From contig NZ_JARUBP010000001.1 in NCBI RefSeq assembly GCF_029626225.1, forward strand, positions 3,224,001 through 3,288,000: a stretch of DNA of 64,000 nucleotides, read 5' to 3'. Of this stretch, positions 51,819 to 62,000 are shown piece after piece. Below the pieces are notes generated by a model. It saw nothing but the letters and a program-made list of their open reading frames with translations, had not been told where the DNA came from and made no database searches. Numbering within the stretch: the first letter of the stretch is position 1; each line of letters opens with the position of its first letter. The translations under genes were made by a program, and so were the position numbers. The stretch is from Asanoa sp. WMMD1127. Lineage in GTDB: Bacteria > Actinomycetota > Actinomycetes > Mycobacteriales > Micromonosporaceae.

Positions 51819-53483
51819 GTGACTCCCGCCAACCTCGCCGAGGTCGTGCTCGCCGCCGCCCGTGCCGTCTTCACCGCGCGCGGCCTCGACCCGACCGTTC
51901 TCCCCGCGAGCACGGCGGTCGAGCGTCCCCGCAACCCCGAGCACGGCGACTACGCCTCCACGCTGGCACTACAGCTCGCCAAGAAGATCGGCGTGGCGCC
52001 CCGCGAGCTGGCCGCGGAGCTCGCCGACGAACTCAGCCGATTCACAGGTATCAAATCGGTAGAGATCGCGGGTCCGGGCTTCCTCAACATCCGGCTCGAC
52101 GCCGCCGCGGCGGGGCAGCTCGCCCGTGTGGTGGTCGAGGCCGGTGAGGCCTACGGGCACAGTGACCGGTTCGCCGGCGAGCGGGTCAACCTCGAGTTCG
52201 TCTCGGCCAACCCGACCGGTCCCGTGCACATCGGCGGCGTCCGCTGGGCCGCCGTTGGCGACGCGCTCAGCCGCCTGCTGCGCGCCACCGGGGCCGACGT
52301 CACCACCGAGTACTACTTCAACGACGCCGGCTCGCAGATCAACCGGTTCGCCCGGTCGCTGCGCGCCGCCGCCCGCGACGAGCCGACGCCGGAGGACGGC
52401 TACCCCGGCGACTACATCCGCGAGATCGCCGACGCGGTCGTCAAGGAGCACCCCGACGCGCCGAACGAGCCCGAGGCGCAGAGCCTGGAGACCTTCCGGG
52501 TGGCCGGCGTCAACATCATGTTCGACGAGATCAAGTCGTCGCTGGCGGACTTCGGCGTGCACTTCGACGTCTACCTCAACGAGAAGCAGCTCCACGACGC
52601 GGGCGAGCTCGACCTGGCGCTGGAGCGGCTGCGGGCGGTGGGGCACGTCTTCGAGGCCGACGGCGCGGTGTGGCTGCGCACCACCGACTTCGGTGACGAC
52701 AAGGACCGGGTGCTGCGCAAGTCCGACGGCGACTGGACCTATTTCGCCGGCGACTGCGCCTACTACCTCGACAAGCGCGAGCGTGGCTTCGACCGGGTGG
52801 TCATCATGCTCGGCGCCGACCACCACGGTTACGTCGGCCGCATGCGGGCGATGGCCGCGTGCTTCGGCGACGACCCCGACGCCACCCTCGAGATCCTCAT
52901 CGGACAGTTGGTCAACCTCGTCGAGAACGGCGAGCCCGTACGCATGGCCAAGCGCGCCGGCAACGTCCTGACGCTGGAGGACCTCGTCGACCGGATCGGC
53001 GTCGACGCCGCCCGCTATGCGCTGGCCCGCTATTCCAGCGACTCGCCCATCGACATCGACGTCGACGTCTGGACGCGGTCCACAAGGGACAACCCCGTCT
53101 ACTACGTCCAATATGTCGCCGCCCGCACCGCCAGCGTCAACCGCAACGCGGCCGACGTCGGGCTGACCCGCGGCGACAGCGAGGCGTTCCACCCCGAGCT
53201 GCTCGACCACGAGAAGGAGCTCGAGCTGCTCAAGTCGTTGGGCGACTACCCGGCCGTGGTCACCACCGCGGCCGAGCTGCGCGAACCCCACCGGGTGGCG
53301 CGCTACCTCGAGGACCTGGCCGGCGACTACCACCGGTTCTATGACAACTGCCGGATCCTGCCCCGTGGCGACGAGGAGATCACCGACACGCACCGCGCGC
53401 GGCTGTGGCTCAACGACGCCACCCGCACGGTCATCGCCAACGGGCTGGGGCTGCTCGGCGTCACCGCACCTGAACGGATGTAA
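51819..53483 (+). CDS. argS: Arginyl-tRNA synthetase
   Basis: Class I aminoacyl-tRNA synthetase of 554 residues that charges tRNA-Arg. An Arg-tRNA additional domain at the N terminus precedes the signature [20 protein letters not shown] near 130-149 with the HIGG form of HIGH. The KMSKS region is replaced by MAKRAGN (around residue 377), as in many ArgRS. The DALR anticodon-binding domain closes the protein. GTG 51819 is the only suitable start; TAGCAT (51807-51812) six bases before it suggests a leaderless transcript. lysA begins eight bases after its stop codon. Confidence 0.97.
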   Translation: MTPANLAEVVLAAARAVFTARGLDPTVLPASTAVERPRNPEHGDYASTLALQLAKKIGVAPRELAAELADELSRFTGIKSVEIAGPGFLNIRLDAAAAGQLARVVVEAGEAYGHSDRFAGERVNLEFVSANPTGPVHIGGVRWAAVGDALSRLLRATGADVTTEYYFNDAGSQINRFARSLRAAARDEPTPEDGYPGDYIREIADAVVKEHPDAPNEPEAQSLETFRVAGVNIMFDEIKSSLADFGVHFDVYLNEKQLHDAGELDLALERLRAVGHVFEADGAVWLRTTDFGDDKDRVLRKSDGDWTYFAGDCAYYLDKRERGFDRVVIMLGADHHGYVGRMRAMAACFGDDPDATLEILIGQLVNLVENGEPVRMAKRAGNVLTLEDLVDRIGVDAARYALARYSSDSPIDIDVDVWTRSTRDNPVYYVQYVAARTASVNRNAADVGLTRGDSEAFHPELLDHEKELELLKSLGDYPAVVTTAAELREPHRVARYLEDLAGDYHRFYDNCRILPRGDEEITDTHRARLWLNDATRTVIANGLGLLGVTAPERM

Positions 53484-53491
53484 CAGGAACC

Positions 53492-54877
53492 ATGAGGGCG
53501 CACGAAGCCGGCGCGCTGCACGGCGAGCTCGGCAATCGGGGACCGGCCTGGCTGCGTACCCCTGACGATGTCAACGCGTTGGTGCCGCAGCTCTGGCCGC
53601 GTGGGGTGAGCCGCGACGCCGCCGGCGCGCTGACGGTCGCGGGGCTCGGCATCGAGGAGATCCGAGGCGAATACGGCACACCGGCGTACGTGCTGGACGA
53701 GGACGACCTCCGGGCCAGGGCGCGCGAGTTCCGGGCGGCGTTCGCCGGCCACGACGTCTACTACGCCGGCAAGGCGTTCCTGTGCCGGGCCGTGGTGCGG
53801 GCGATCGCCGAGGAGGGCCTGTTCCTCGACGTCTGCACGGGTGGCGAGCTCGCGACCGCGCTCTCGGCCGGGATGCCGCCGGAGCGGATCGGCTTCCACG
53901 GCAACAACAAGTCCCCGGCCGAGCTCGAGCGGGCGGTCGACGCGCGGGTCGGCCGGATCATCGTCGACTCGTTCGACGAGATCGACCGGCTCACCGCGCT
54001 GGCCCGCGACAAGCAGATCCGCCAACCGGTGCTCGTACGGGTGACCGTCGGCGTCGAGGCGCACACCCACGAGTTCATCGCCACCGCGCACGAGGACCAG
54101 AAGTTCGGCTTCTCGGTCGGCGGGGGAGCGGCGTTCAAAGCGGTCTGCAAGATCCTCGACGACGACGTGCTCGACCTGCGCGGCCTGCACTCCCACATCG
54201 GCTCGCAGATCTTCGACGCCAGCGGCTTCGAGGTGGCCGCGCGGCGCGTGCTGGCCCTGCAGGCCCAGATCCGCGACGCGCGCGGCATCGAGCTGCCCGA
54301 GATCGACCTCGGTGGCGGCTTCGGCATCGCGTACACCACGCAGGACGATCCGGCCGCGCCCGCCGACCTGGCCGAGCGCATGATCAAGATCGTCGACGAC
54401 GAGTGTGCGGCGCGCGACCTGGCGACGCCCAAGCTGTCGGTCGAGCCCGGCCGGGCCATCGTCGGTCCCGCCATGTTCACGCTGTACGAGGTCGGCACCG
54501 TCAAGGACGTCGACGGCCTGCGCACCTACGTCAGCGTCGACGGCGGGATGAGCGACAACATCCGGACCGCGTTGTACGACGCGTCCTACTCGGCGACGGT
54601 CGCTGGCCGCGCCTCCACCGCCGACCCGATCCTTGCCCGGGTGGTGGGAAAACATTGTGAGTCCGGGGACATCGTGGTGAAGGATGAATTCCTGCCCGCT
54701 GACGTGCAGCCCGGAGATCTTCTCGCAGTGCCCGGCACCGGCGCCTACTGCCGGAGCATGGCGAGCAACTACAACCACGTGCCCCGGCCGCCGGTGATCG
54801 CGGTCCGCGACGGCCAGGCACGGGTGATCGTCCGGCGGGAGACCGAAGCCGACCTCCTGGCATTGGATGTGGGATGA
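53492..54877 (+). CDS. lysA: Diaminopimelate decarboxylase
   Basis: PLP enzyme of 461 residues converting meso-diaminopimelate to lysine, the last step of lysine synthesis. The PLP-lysine region is VYYAGKAFLCRA near 87-98 with Lys at about 92; GLHSHIGSQIFD near 231, DLGGGFGIAY near 271 and VEPGRAIVG near 318 build the barrel sites. The C-terminal domain has CESGDIV near 389, with the Cys from the partner active site, and GAYCRSMASNYN. ATG 53492 follows AGGAACC. It overlaps hom by four bases (ATGA), so aspartate-family genes are coupled. Confidence 0.96.
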   Translation: MRAHEAGALHGELGNRGPAWLRTPDDVNALVPQLWPRGVSRDAAGALTVAGLGIEEIRGEYGTPAYVLDEDDLRARAREFRAAFAGHDVYYAGKAFLCRAVVRAIAEEGLFLDVCTGGELATALSAGMPPERIGFHGNNKSPAELERAVDARVGRIIVDSFDEIDRLTALARDKQIRQPVLVRVTVGVEAHTHEFIATAHEDQKFGFSVGGGAAFKAVCKILDDDVLDLRGLHSHIGSQIFDASGFEVAARRVLALQAQIRDARGIELPEIDLGGGFGIAYTTQDDPAAPADLAERMIKIVDDECAARDLATPKLSVEPGRAIVGPAMFTLYEVGTVKDVDGLRTYVSVDGGMSDNIRTALYDASYSATVAGRASTADPILARVVGKHCESGDIVVKDEFLPADVQPGDLLAVPGTGAYCRSMASNYNHVPRPPVIAVRDGQARVIVRRETEADLLALDVG

Positions 54878-56178
54878 GTAAGAGCGTGCGTCTGGCTTTG
54901 CTCGGTTGCGGCACCGTCGGCTCGGAGGTCGTACGCCTGCTGCACGAGCAGGCCCCCGACCTGACCGCGCGGGTCGGCGCGCCGCTGGAGATCGCCGGCA
55001 TCGCCGTGCGCCGCCCGGGCCGTGACCGCGGCGACCTGCCCGTCGACCCGGGGCTGTTCACCACCGACGCGCTGGGCCTGGTCAAGCGCGAAGACGTCGA
55101 CGTGGTGGTCGAGGTGGTCGGCGGCATCGAGCCGGCCCGCACCTGGCTGGTCGAGGCGCTGCGCGCCGGCAAGAGCGTGGTCACCGCCAACAAGGCGCTG
55201 CTGGCCGAGGACGGCGGCACGCTGCACGACGCGGCCACCGACGGCGGCGCCGACCTCTACTACGAGGCCGCGGTCGCCGGCGCGATCCCGCTGCTGCGGC
55301 CGCTGCGCGAGTCGCTGCAGGGCGACACGATCAACCGCGTCACCGGCATCGTCAACGGCACGACCAACTTCATCCTCTCGGCCATGGACACCAGTGGCGC
55401 CGGCTTCGAGGAGGCCCTGGAGGAGGCGACCGCGCTCGGCTACGCCGAGGCCGACCCGACCGCCGACGTCGAGGGCTTCGACGCCGCGGCCAAGGCCTCG
55501 ATCCTGGCCTCGCTGGCCTTCCACACCCGGGTCGGCGCGGCCGACGTCTATCGGGAGGGCATCACCGCGGTGACCGCCCGCGACGTGGCCAGCGCCAAGC
55601 AGATGGGCTGCACGATCAAGCTCCTCTGCATCGCCACCCGGGCTGTCGACGGCGACGGGAAGTCGTCGGTCAGCGTCCGCGTGCACCCCGCGATGATCCC
55701 GCGCAGCCACCCGCTGGCCAGCGTCGGCGACGCGTTCAACGCGGTCTTCGTCGAGGCCGAGGCGGCCGGCCAGCTGATGTTCTACGGCCGGGGCGCGGGC
55801 GGCGCGCCGACGGCCAGCGCGGTGCTCGGCGACATCGTCGCGGTGGCCCGCAACCACCTGGCCGGCACCCGCGCGGCCAGCGAGTCGAACTACGCGGCGC
55901 TGCCGATCCGCCCGATGGGCGAGGCGGTCACCCGCTACCACGTCAGCCTCGATGTCGCCGACCGCGCCGGCGTGCTGGCCACGGTCGCCGGCATCTTCGC
56001 CAAACACGACGTCTCGATCGCGACGGTCCGCCAGTCCGGCCGCGGCGACGACGCGGTCCTGGTGATCGTCACCCACGGCGCGCCGGACGCGGCGCTGGCG
56101 GCCACGGTCGACGAGCTCCGCGGCTTGGACATCGTCCGCGCCATCGCCAGCGTCCTGCGCGTCGAGGGCGCCGTCTAA
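54874..56178 (+). CDS. hom: Homoserine dehydrogenase
   Basis: NAD(P)H-dependent enzyme of 434 residues reducing aspartate semialdehyde to homoserine, the branch to threonine and methionine. The cofactor-binding start LALLGCGTVGSEVVRLL is at residues 7-23; VVTANKALLAEDG near 104-116 has the catalytic Lys; VNGTTNFILSAM near 160 and EADPTADVEGFDAAAKA near 196-212 shape the substrate site. A C-terminal ACT domain (VSLDVADRAGVLATVAGIF near 358) permits feedback control by threonine. The stop codon overlaps that of the convergent TPR gene (56175-56178). thrC lies 1.7 kb downstream; thrB is not in the window. Confidence 0.97.
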   Translation: MSKSVRLALLGCGTVGSEVVRLLHEQAPDLTARVGAPLEIAGIAVRRPGRDRGDLPVDPGLFTTDALGLVKREDVDVVVEVVGGIEPARTWLVEALRAGKSVVTANKALLAEDGGTLHDAATDGGADLYYEAAVAGAIPLLRPLRESLQGDTINRVTGIVNGTTNFILSAMDTSGAGFEEALEEATALGYAEADPTADVEGFDAAAKASILASLAFHTRVGAADVYREGITAVTARDVASAKQMGCTIKLLCIATRAVDGDGKSSVSVRVHPAMIPRSHPLASVGDAFNAVFVEAEAAGQLMFYGRGAGGAPTASAVLGDIVAVARNHLAGTRAASESNYAALPIRPMGEAVTRYHVSLDVADRAGVLATVAGIFAKHDVSIATVRQSGRGDDAVLVIVTHGAPDAALAATVDELRGLDIVRAIASVLRVEGAV

Positions 56179-56657
56179 GCGACCAGGGTTTGGGCGTAGT
56201 TGCCCAGCGACCGCTGATACCGCGGCAGGTGCGGAGCCAGCGCGGCGAGGGCGAGGGAGGCGGCCTCCCGCTCCCGGCCTGCCTCGACCAGCGCGAGGGC
56301 CAGGAACCCGGCGACCGCGTCGTCGAGCTCGTCGCTGCCGGCGTCGCGTTCGGCGGTGAGCAGCGCGACGCTCTCCTCGACCCGCCCGACGTTGCGCAGC
56401 GAGCTGGCGAGCTGGATCACCGCGCGCCGGCGCCGGATCCCGGTCAGGCCGACCGCGAGCGCCTCCCGGTAGAGCGGCACCGCCCGGTCGGAGTGCCCGG
56501 TCGAGTCCCAGGCGCAGGCCCGCTCGAACAGCCCGACCGCGCTGCCCGACGGCAGCTCGTCGGCGAGGGCGCCGATCAGGCGTACGAACTCGTCCTCGGT
56601 GTGGTCGTCCAGCTCGGCCCAGGCGGCGGCGACGCGGCGTTCCCAGTCTTTGTGCAT
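56175..56657 (-). CDS. Tetratricopeptide-repeat protein
   Basis: Cytosolic protein of 160 residues made of helix pairs with TPR character: SAVGLFERACAWDSTGHSD, AVPLYREALAVGLTG, RAVIQLASSLRNVGRVEES, AVAGFLALALVEAGREREAA. It resembles the short TPR proteins found singly in actinomycetes (often named tetratricopeptide repeat protein of DUF6584-like type), which bind protein partners. ATG 56657 (MHKDWERRVAAAWAELD) is a natural family start. It is divergent from the ArsR-type regulator, 73 bases away. Confidence 0.8.
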   Translation of the reverse strand: MHKDWERRVAAAWAELDDHTEDEFVRLIGALADELPSGSAVGLFERACAWDSTGHSDRAVPLYREALAVGLTGIRRRRAVIQLASSLRNVGRVEESVALLTAERDAGSDELDDAVAGFLALALVEAGREREAASLALAALAPHLPRYQRSLGNYAQTLVA

Positions 56658-56730
56658 GGGGCACACGGTGCGCTGCTCGCTAGACTGGGCGCCACTGATT
56701 CGGCCGAAGCCGAATCTTCGAAAGGACACC

Positions 56731-57714
56731 ATGGCGGCCACCCTGCGGTTCAGCGCCGCCGACCTGCTGCGGTGCCGCTTCGCGATCTCGCCCGCGTTCG
56801 AGACCCTGTCGGCGATCCGCCTGACGCTGCCGGCCGAGTCCCCCGGCCAGCACCAGCCGTGGCTGGCCGGCCTCACCGACAGGCTCGACCTGCGGCCGAT
56901 CACGCTGCTGCAGCCCCGGCGCGGCTACACGCCGGACTTCCTGTCGCCGCCGCCGACCGGCCCGCACGCCACCTTCGACGACGACCTGGCCCGGATCGCC
57001 GCCACCCCGCCCGACCGGGTGGCGGCGGAGATCGCCCGATCGCTGGCCGACACGCCCGGCGCGGCGGACTCCGCGACGGGCCGTCTCCTGCGCGGCGACC
57101 CGGCCGAGGTCCTGGCCACGCTGACCGATTTGATCCGCGCCGCCTGGCACGAACTGGTCGAGCCCGTGTGGCCGCGGGTCCGGGCGCTGCTCGACGCCGA
57201 CGTGGGCTTCCAGACTCGGCGGCTCGCCGAGGGCGGGCTGGACCGGCTGTTCGCGGAACTGCATCCGAGCCTGCGCTGGCACGACCACACGCTGATCAGG
57301 GCGCACGGCGACGACGACCACCGCGACCTCGCCGGCGCCGGGCTCGTGCTGATGCCCAGCGCGTTCAAGTGGGACCAGGTGGTCGTCGTGCTCGACGAGC
57401 CGTGGCAGCCGACCGTGATCTATCCGGCCCGCGGCACCGGCGGCCTGTGGCAGCCGGCGCCCGGCCCGGCCGACGCCGCCCTGGGCCGCCTGATCGGGCG
57501 TACCCGGGCGGCGTTGTTGATCGGCCTGACCGAGCCCGCCACCACGACCACGCTCGCCCACCGGCACGCCCTGGCCCCGGCCACGGTCTCGGAACACCTC
57601 ACGGTCCTGCGCGACGCGGGTTTCGTGGTGGGCGAACGTCACCGCCACGAGATCCGCTACCGCCGCACAGACCTGGGCGCCGCCGTCGTCAACGGGACCG
57701 GCGCACGAAGGTGA
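56731..57714 (+). CDS. ArsR-type regulator with DUF5937-like N-terminal domain
   Basis: Regulator of 327 residues. The C-terminal 70 residues form a winged helix (TTTLAHRHALAPATVSEHLTV, then LRDAGFVVGERHRHEIRYRRT). The preceding part (ADLLRCRFAISPAFETLSAIR at the start, LVLMPSAFKWDQVVVVLDEPW near 210) is the DUF5937-type domain common in actinomycete HTH proteins with the DNA-binding domain at the end. Targets unknown. Start ATG 56731 has GAAAGGACACC upstream. Its stop codon overlaps a possible 22-residue gene. Confidence 0.85.
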   Translation: MAATLRFSAADLLRCRFAISPAFETLSAIRLTLPAESPGQHQPWLAGLTDRLDLRPITLLQPRRGYTPDFLSPPPTGPHATFDDDLARIAATPPDRVAAEIARSLADTPGAADSATGRLLRGDPAEVLATLTDLIRAAWHELVEPVWPRVRALLDADVGFQTRRLAEGGLDRLFAELHPSLRWHDHTLIRAHGDDDHRDLAGAGLVLMPSAFKWDQVVVVLDEPWQPTVIYPARGTGGLWQPAPGPADAALGRLIGRTRAALLIGLTEPATTTTLAHRHALAPATVSEHLTVLRDAGFVVGERHRHEIRYRRTDLGAAVVNGTGARR

Positions 57715-57779
57715 GAAGCAAGGCATTCAAACGGGAGTACGGCCTGTCGCCCCGCGAGCGGCGGGCCCAGCGCGGCTGA
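57711..57779 (+). CDS. Possible 22-residue basic peptide gene
   Basis: GTG 57711 overlaps the regulator's stop codon (GTGA) and opens a 23-codon frame encoding a very basic peptide (about [21 protein letters not shown]). Lys/Arg composition and coupling make it worth noting, but a frame this short can arise by chance. No function assigned. Confidence 0.3.
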   Translation: MRSKAFKREYGLSPRERRAQRG

Positions 57780-57876
57780 ACCGCGATCCCGAGCGGTGGA
57801 AATCGGCGGCCCGGCGGATGAAGATCACTTAGCGTGTGCCTACGCTGGCGGTGACGGATCTGACGAGGAGATCGCC

Positions 57877-58926
57877 ATGTGGCGGGGACTGATCGACGCC
57901 TACCGGGACCGGTTGCCGGTCACCGACGCGACCCCGGTGGTCACCCTCTATGAGGGCAACACGCCGCTGCTGCCCGCGCCGGTGCTCTCCGCGCGGATCG
58001 GGGCCGAGGTCTTCCTCAAGGTCGAGGGGGCCAACCCGACCGGCTCCTTCAAGGACCGCGGCATGACGGTCGCGGTGTCCAAGGCGGTCGAGGCCGGCAA
58101 CAAGGCGATCATCTGCGCCTCGACGGGCAACACCAGCGCTTCCGCGGCCGCGTATGCCGCCCGGGCCGGGATCACCTGTGCCGTGCTCGTGCCGCAGGGC
58201 AAGATCGCGCTGGGCAAGTTGGCGCAGGCGCTGGTGCACGGGGCCAAGCTGCTCCAGGTCGCCGGCAACTTCGACGACTGCCTCGGGCTCGCCTCGAAGC
58301 TGGCGGTCGAATACCCGGTCGCGCTGGTCAACTCGGTCAACGTCGACCGGCTGCAGGGGCAGAAGACGGCCGCGTTCGAGGTGGTCGAGGGTCTCGGCGA
58401 CGCGCCCGACATCCACTGCCTGCCCGTCGGCAACGCCGGCAACATCGCCGCCTACTGGCTCGGTTACCAGGAGGACAAGGACGCCGGGCGGGCGACGCGT
58501 ACGCCGAAGATGTTCGGTTTCCAGGCCTCCGGCGCCGCGCCGATCGTGACCGGCAGCGTGGTCCGCGAGCCGTCGACGATCGCCACCGCGATCCGGATCG
58601 GCAACCCGGCGAGCTGGACCAAGGCGGTCGACGCCCGCGACGAGTCGGGGGGCCTGATCCACGCCGTCACCGACCGGGAGATCCTGGCCGCCTACCGGAT
58701 GCTGGCCCGCGAGGTCGGCGTCTTCGTCGAGCTCGGCAGCGCCGCCAGCGTGGCCGGCCTGCTGCAGAGCGCCGACGCCGGCCTGATCCCGCGCGGCTCC
58801 ACCGTCGTCTGCACCGTGACGGGCCACGGCCTCAAGGACCCGGAGTGGGCGATCTCGACGGCGCCGTCGCCGACGACGATCCGCAACGACGTCCTCGTCG
58901 CCGCCCGCGCCCTCGACCTCGGCTGA
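57877..58926 (+). CDS. thrC: Threonine synthase
   Basis: PLP-dependent enzyme of 349 residues forming threonine from O-phosphohomoserine; this is the compact bacterial type (family II fold). The PLP-lysine motif [10 protein letters not shown] is near 52-61, the Ser/Thr loop [16 protein letters not shown] near 80-95, and [13 protein letters not shown] near 186 binds the cofactor phosphate. ATG 57877 ([14 protein letters not shown]) has GAGGAGATC before it; the open frame upstream to 57796 is unlike the family. It completes the hom-thrC branch but is separated from hom by a TPR gene and a regulator. Confidence 0.95.
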   Translation: MWRGLIDAYRDRLPVTDATPVVTLYEGNTPLLPAPVLSARIGAEVFLKVEGANPTGSFKDRGMTVAVSKAVEAGNKAIICASTGNTSASAAAYAARAGITCAVLVPQGKIALGKLAQALVHGAKLLQVAGNFDDCLGLASKLAVEYPVALVNSVNVDRLQGQKTAAFEVVEGLGDAPDIHCLPVGNAGNIAAYWLGYQEDKDAGRATRTPKMFGFQASGAAPIVTGSVVREPSTIATAIRIGNPASWTKAVDARDESGGLIHAVTDREILAAYRMLAREVGVFVELGSAASVAGLLQSADAGLIPRGSTVVCTVTGHGLKDPEWAISTAPSPTTIRNDVLVAARALDLG

Positions 58927-58938
58927 GCGCCGCGGGTT

Positions 58939-58955
58939 AGGAACGGACCGTTCCT
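58939..58955. promoter_or_regulatory. Palindromic operator upstream of RND pump
   Basis: AGGAACGGACCGTTCCT is perfectly symmetrical around a central A, typical of a TetR-type operator. It lies 81 bases before the pump start. Confidence 0.7.
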
Positions 58956-58970
58956 ATGCGGAAACCGTTA

Positions 58971-58985
58971 ATAACGGGCCGTTCC
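58971..58985. promoter_or_regulatory. Second operator-like copy upstream of RND pump
   Basis: ATAACGGGCCGTTCC repeats the AACGGNCCGTTCC part of the first palindrome. The two centres are 31 bases apart, about three helical turns, suiting cooperative binding. No TetR gene is next to the pump within the window. Confidence 0.6.
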
Positions 58986-59035
58986 TTTGCACCCCGCGCG
59001 GCGGGGGCGCAACACGCTAGGCCAAAATCTTCCGC

Positions 59036-62000
59036 ATGTCGCTACTCGCCCGGCTCAGTCTTGCCAACCGGGGCCTCGTCGCGCTGATCGCGGTGGTCGC
59101 CACCCTGTTCGGCGTTTTCACCCTGCCCCAGCTCAAGCAGCAGCTCCTGCCCTCGCTGGAGTTTCCGGGCGCGTTCGTCATCGCCGCCTACCCGGGCGCC
59201 TCGCCCGAGGTGGTCGAGCAGCAGGTCACCGAGCCGCTGGAGAACAGCATCCAGGGCATCGACGGCCTGAAGAAGGTCACGTCGAGCAGCCGTGAAGGCT
59301 CCACGACCGTCCAGGTCGAGTACGAGTTCGGCACCGACCTCGACAACGCCGTCAACCAGATGCAGACGGCGATCAACCGGATCCGCCCGCAGCTGCCCGA
59401 CGACGTCGACCCGACGGTCTTCGCCGGCAGCACCGACGACCTGCCGGTGCTGGTGCTGGCCGCGACGATCCGCGACGACGAGCGGGCGTTGGCGGATCGG
59501 CTGCGCACCCAGGTCGTACCCGAGCTCGAAGGGGTCGACGGCGTCCGCACCGTCAACGTCTCCGGCGCCCGTGAGCAGATCGTGAAGATCACGCCGAACC
59601 CGGCCAAGCTCGCCGCGGCCAAGGTCGGCCCGACCGCGATCCCGACCGCGCTCCAGGTCAACGGCGTCACGGTGCCGGGCGGCACGATCAGCGACGCCGA
59701 CCAGACGTACGCCGTGCAGACCGGCGGCCAGATCGACTCGCTCGACGACCTCAAGGGCATCTATCTCCAGGCCGCGCCCGGCAGCCCGCCGGCGAAGCTG
59801 GGCGACGTCGCCGACGTGGTCGAGGACCTCGCCCCCGCGACGTCGTTCACCCGCACCAACGGCACGGCCAGCCTGGGCATCGAGATCTTCGGCACGCCCG
59901 ACAGCAACGCCGTCGAGATCTCCCACGAGGTACGCGACCAGCTGGTCGACCTCGGCAACGCGACCAACACCGAGATCTCCGTGGTGTTCGACCAGGCGCC
60001 GTTCGTCGAGAAGTCGATCGACAGCCTGACCACCGAAGGCCTGCTCGGCCTGCTGATGGCCGTGATCGTCATCCTGGTCTTCCTGCTCTCGGTGCGCTCC
60101 ACGCTGGTCACCGCGGTCTCGATCCCGCTGTCCGTGCTGGTCGCGCTGATCGTGCTGTACCTCGGCGACTACTCGCTCAACCTGCTCACGCTCGGCGCGC
60201 TGACCATCGCCGTCGGCCGGGTCGTCGACGACTCGATCGTCGTGCTGGAAAACATCAAACGACATCTCGGGTACGGCGAGAGCAAGCGCACCGCGATCCT
60301 CACCGGCGTACGCGAGGTCGCCGGCGCCGTGACCGCGTCGACGCTGACCACCGTGGCCGTCTTCGCGCCGATCGCGCTGGTCGGCGGCTTCGTCGGGCAG
60401 CTGTTCGCCCCGTTCGCGATCACCGTGACGGTGGCCCTGCTGGCCTCGCTGCTCGTCTCGCTCACCGTGATCCCGGTGCTGGCCTACTGGTTCCTCAAGC
60501 CGGCCGGCGCCGGCGCCGACGAGGAGCGCGTGCGGGTGGAGGCCGAGGCCAAGGAGCGCGACAACCCGCTGCAGAAGGCCTACCTGCCGGTGATCCGGTT
60601 CGCCACCGTGCGGCGCTGGACCACGGTCGCCATCGGCCTGCTGGTGCTGATCGGCACGTTCGCGCTGGGCACCAGGCTGGAGACCAACTTCCTCGACGAC
60701 AGCGGCGGCAACACCCTGTCGATGCAGCAGGAGCTGCCGATCGGCAGCGGCCTGGCGCAGACCGACGCGGCCGCCAAGCAGGTCGAGGGGATCGTGGGCC
60801 GCATCGACGGCGTGGAGTCCTACCAGGTCACGGCCGGCGGTTCCGGGCTGCCGTGGGAGGGCGCGGCCGGCGGCCGGACGGCCACCTACTCGCTGACGCT
60901 GCGCGAGGGGGTCGAGTCCGAGGACGTCGAGGCGACGCTGCGCGACGAGGTCGCCAAGCTGAGCGACGCCGGCGAGTTCACCTTCGGCAACGGCGGGGCG
61001 GCCGAGGCAAACCAGCTCGCTGTCGTGGTCCGGGCCGCCGACCAGGGCACCCTGGCGACCGCGGCCGAGCAGGTGCGGGCCGCGCTGGCCGAGACGCCGG
61101 GCGTGGTCGACGTGCAGAGCGGGCTGGCCGACAGCTCGACCCGCTACGACATCACGCTCAACCGGGCGGTGGCCACCTCGTACGGCCTGACCGACGCGTC
61201 GGTGGGTCAGCTCGTCGCGGCCGCGATGCGCGGCGCGCCGGCCGGCCAGATCAGCGTCGACGGTCAGCGGGTCGACGTGGTCGTGCAGGCCGGGGTCGCG
61301 CCGACCACGGTCGACGAGCTGCGCGCCCTGCCGGTGGGTCCGGTCCGCTGGAACGGCCGCCCGGTGACGCTCGGGATGGTGGCCACGGTGGAGCCCGTCC
61401 AGGGCCCGGTGGCGATCGACCGGATCGACGGCGACCGCAGCGTGACCGTCACCGGCACCGCGACCGGCTCCAACCTCGGCAAGACCACCGCCGACCTGAC
61501 CAAGCGGCTCGACGGGCTGACCCTGCAGGGCGGCGCGAGCTGGGAGATCGGTGGCGTCAGCGCCGACCAGGCCGACGCGTTCCGCCAGCTGATCCTCGCG
61601 ATGCTGGTCGCGATCGCGATCGTCTTCGTGATCATGGTGGCCACGTTCCGCAGCCTCGTGCAGCCACTGATCCTGCTGGTCTCCGTGCCGTTCGCGGCCA
61701 CCGGCGCGATCGGGCTGCTGCTGCTGACCGGCACCCCGCTGGGCGTACCGGCGCTGATCGGCATGTTGATGCTCGTCGGCATCGTCGTCACCAACGCGAT
61801 CGTGCTGATGGACCTGATCAACCAGTACCGCGAGCAGGGCATGAGCGTGCGCGACGCGGTGGTCGAGGGCGGCCGGCGCCGGCTGCGGCCGATCCTGATG
61901 ACCGCCGTGGCGACGATCTTCGCGCTGCTGCCGATGGCGCTCGGCCTGACCGGCGAGGGCGGCTTCATCTCGCAGCCGCTCGCGGTGGTGGTGATCGGCG

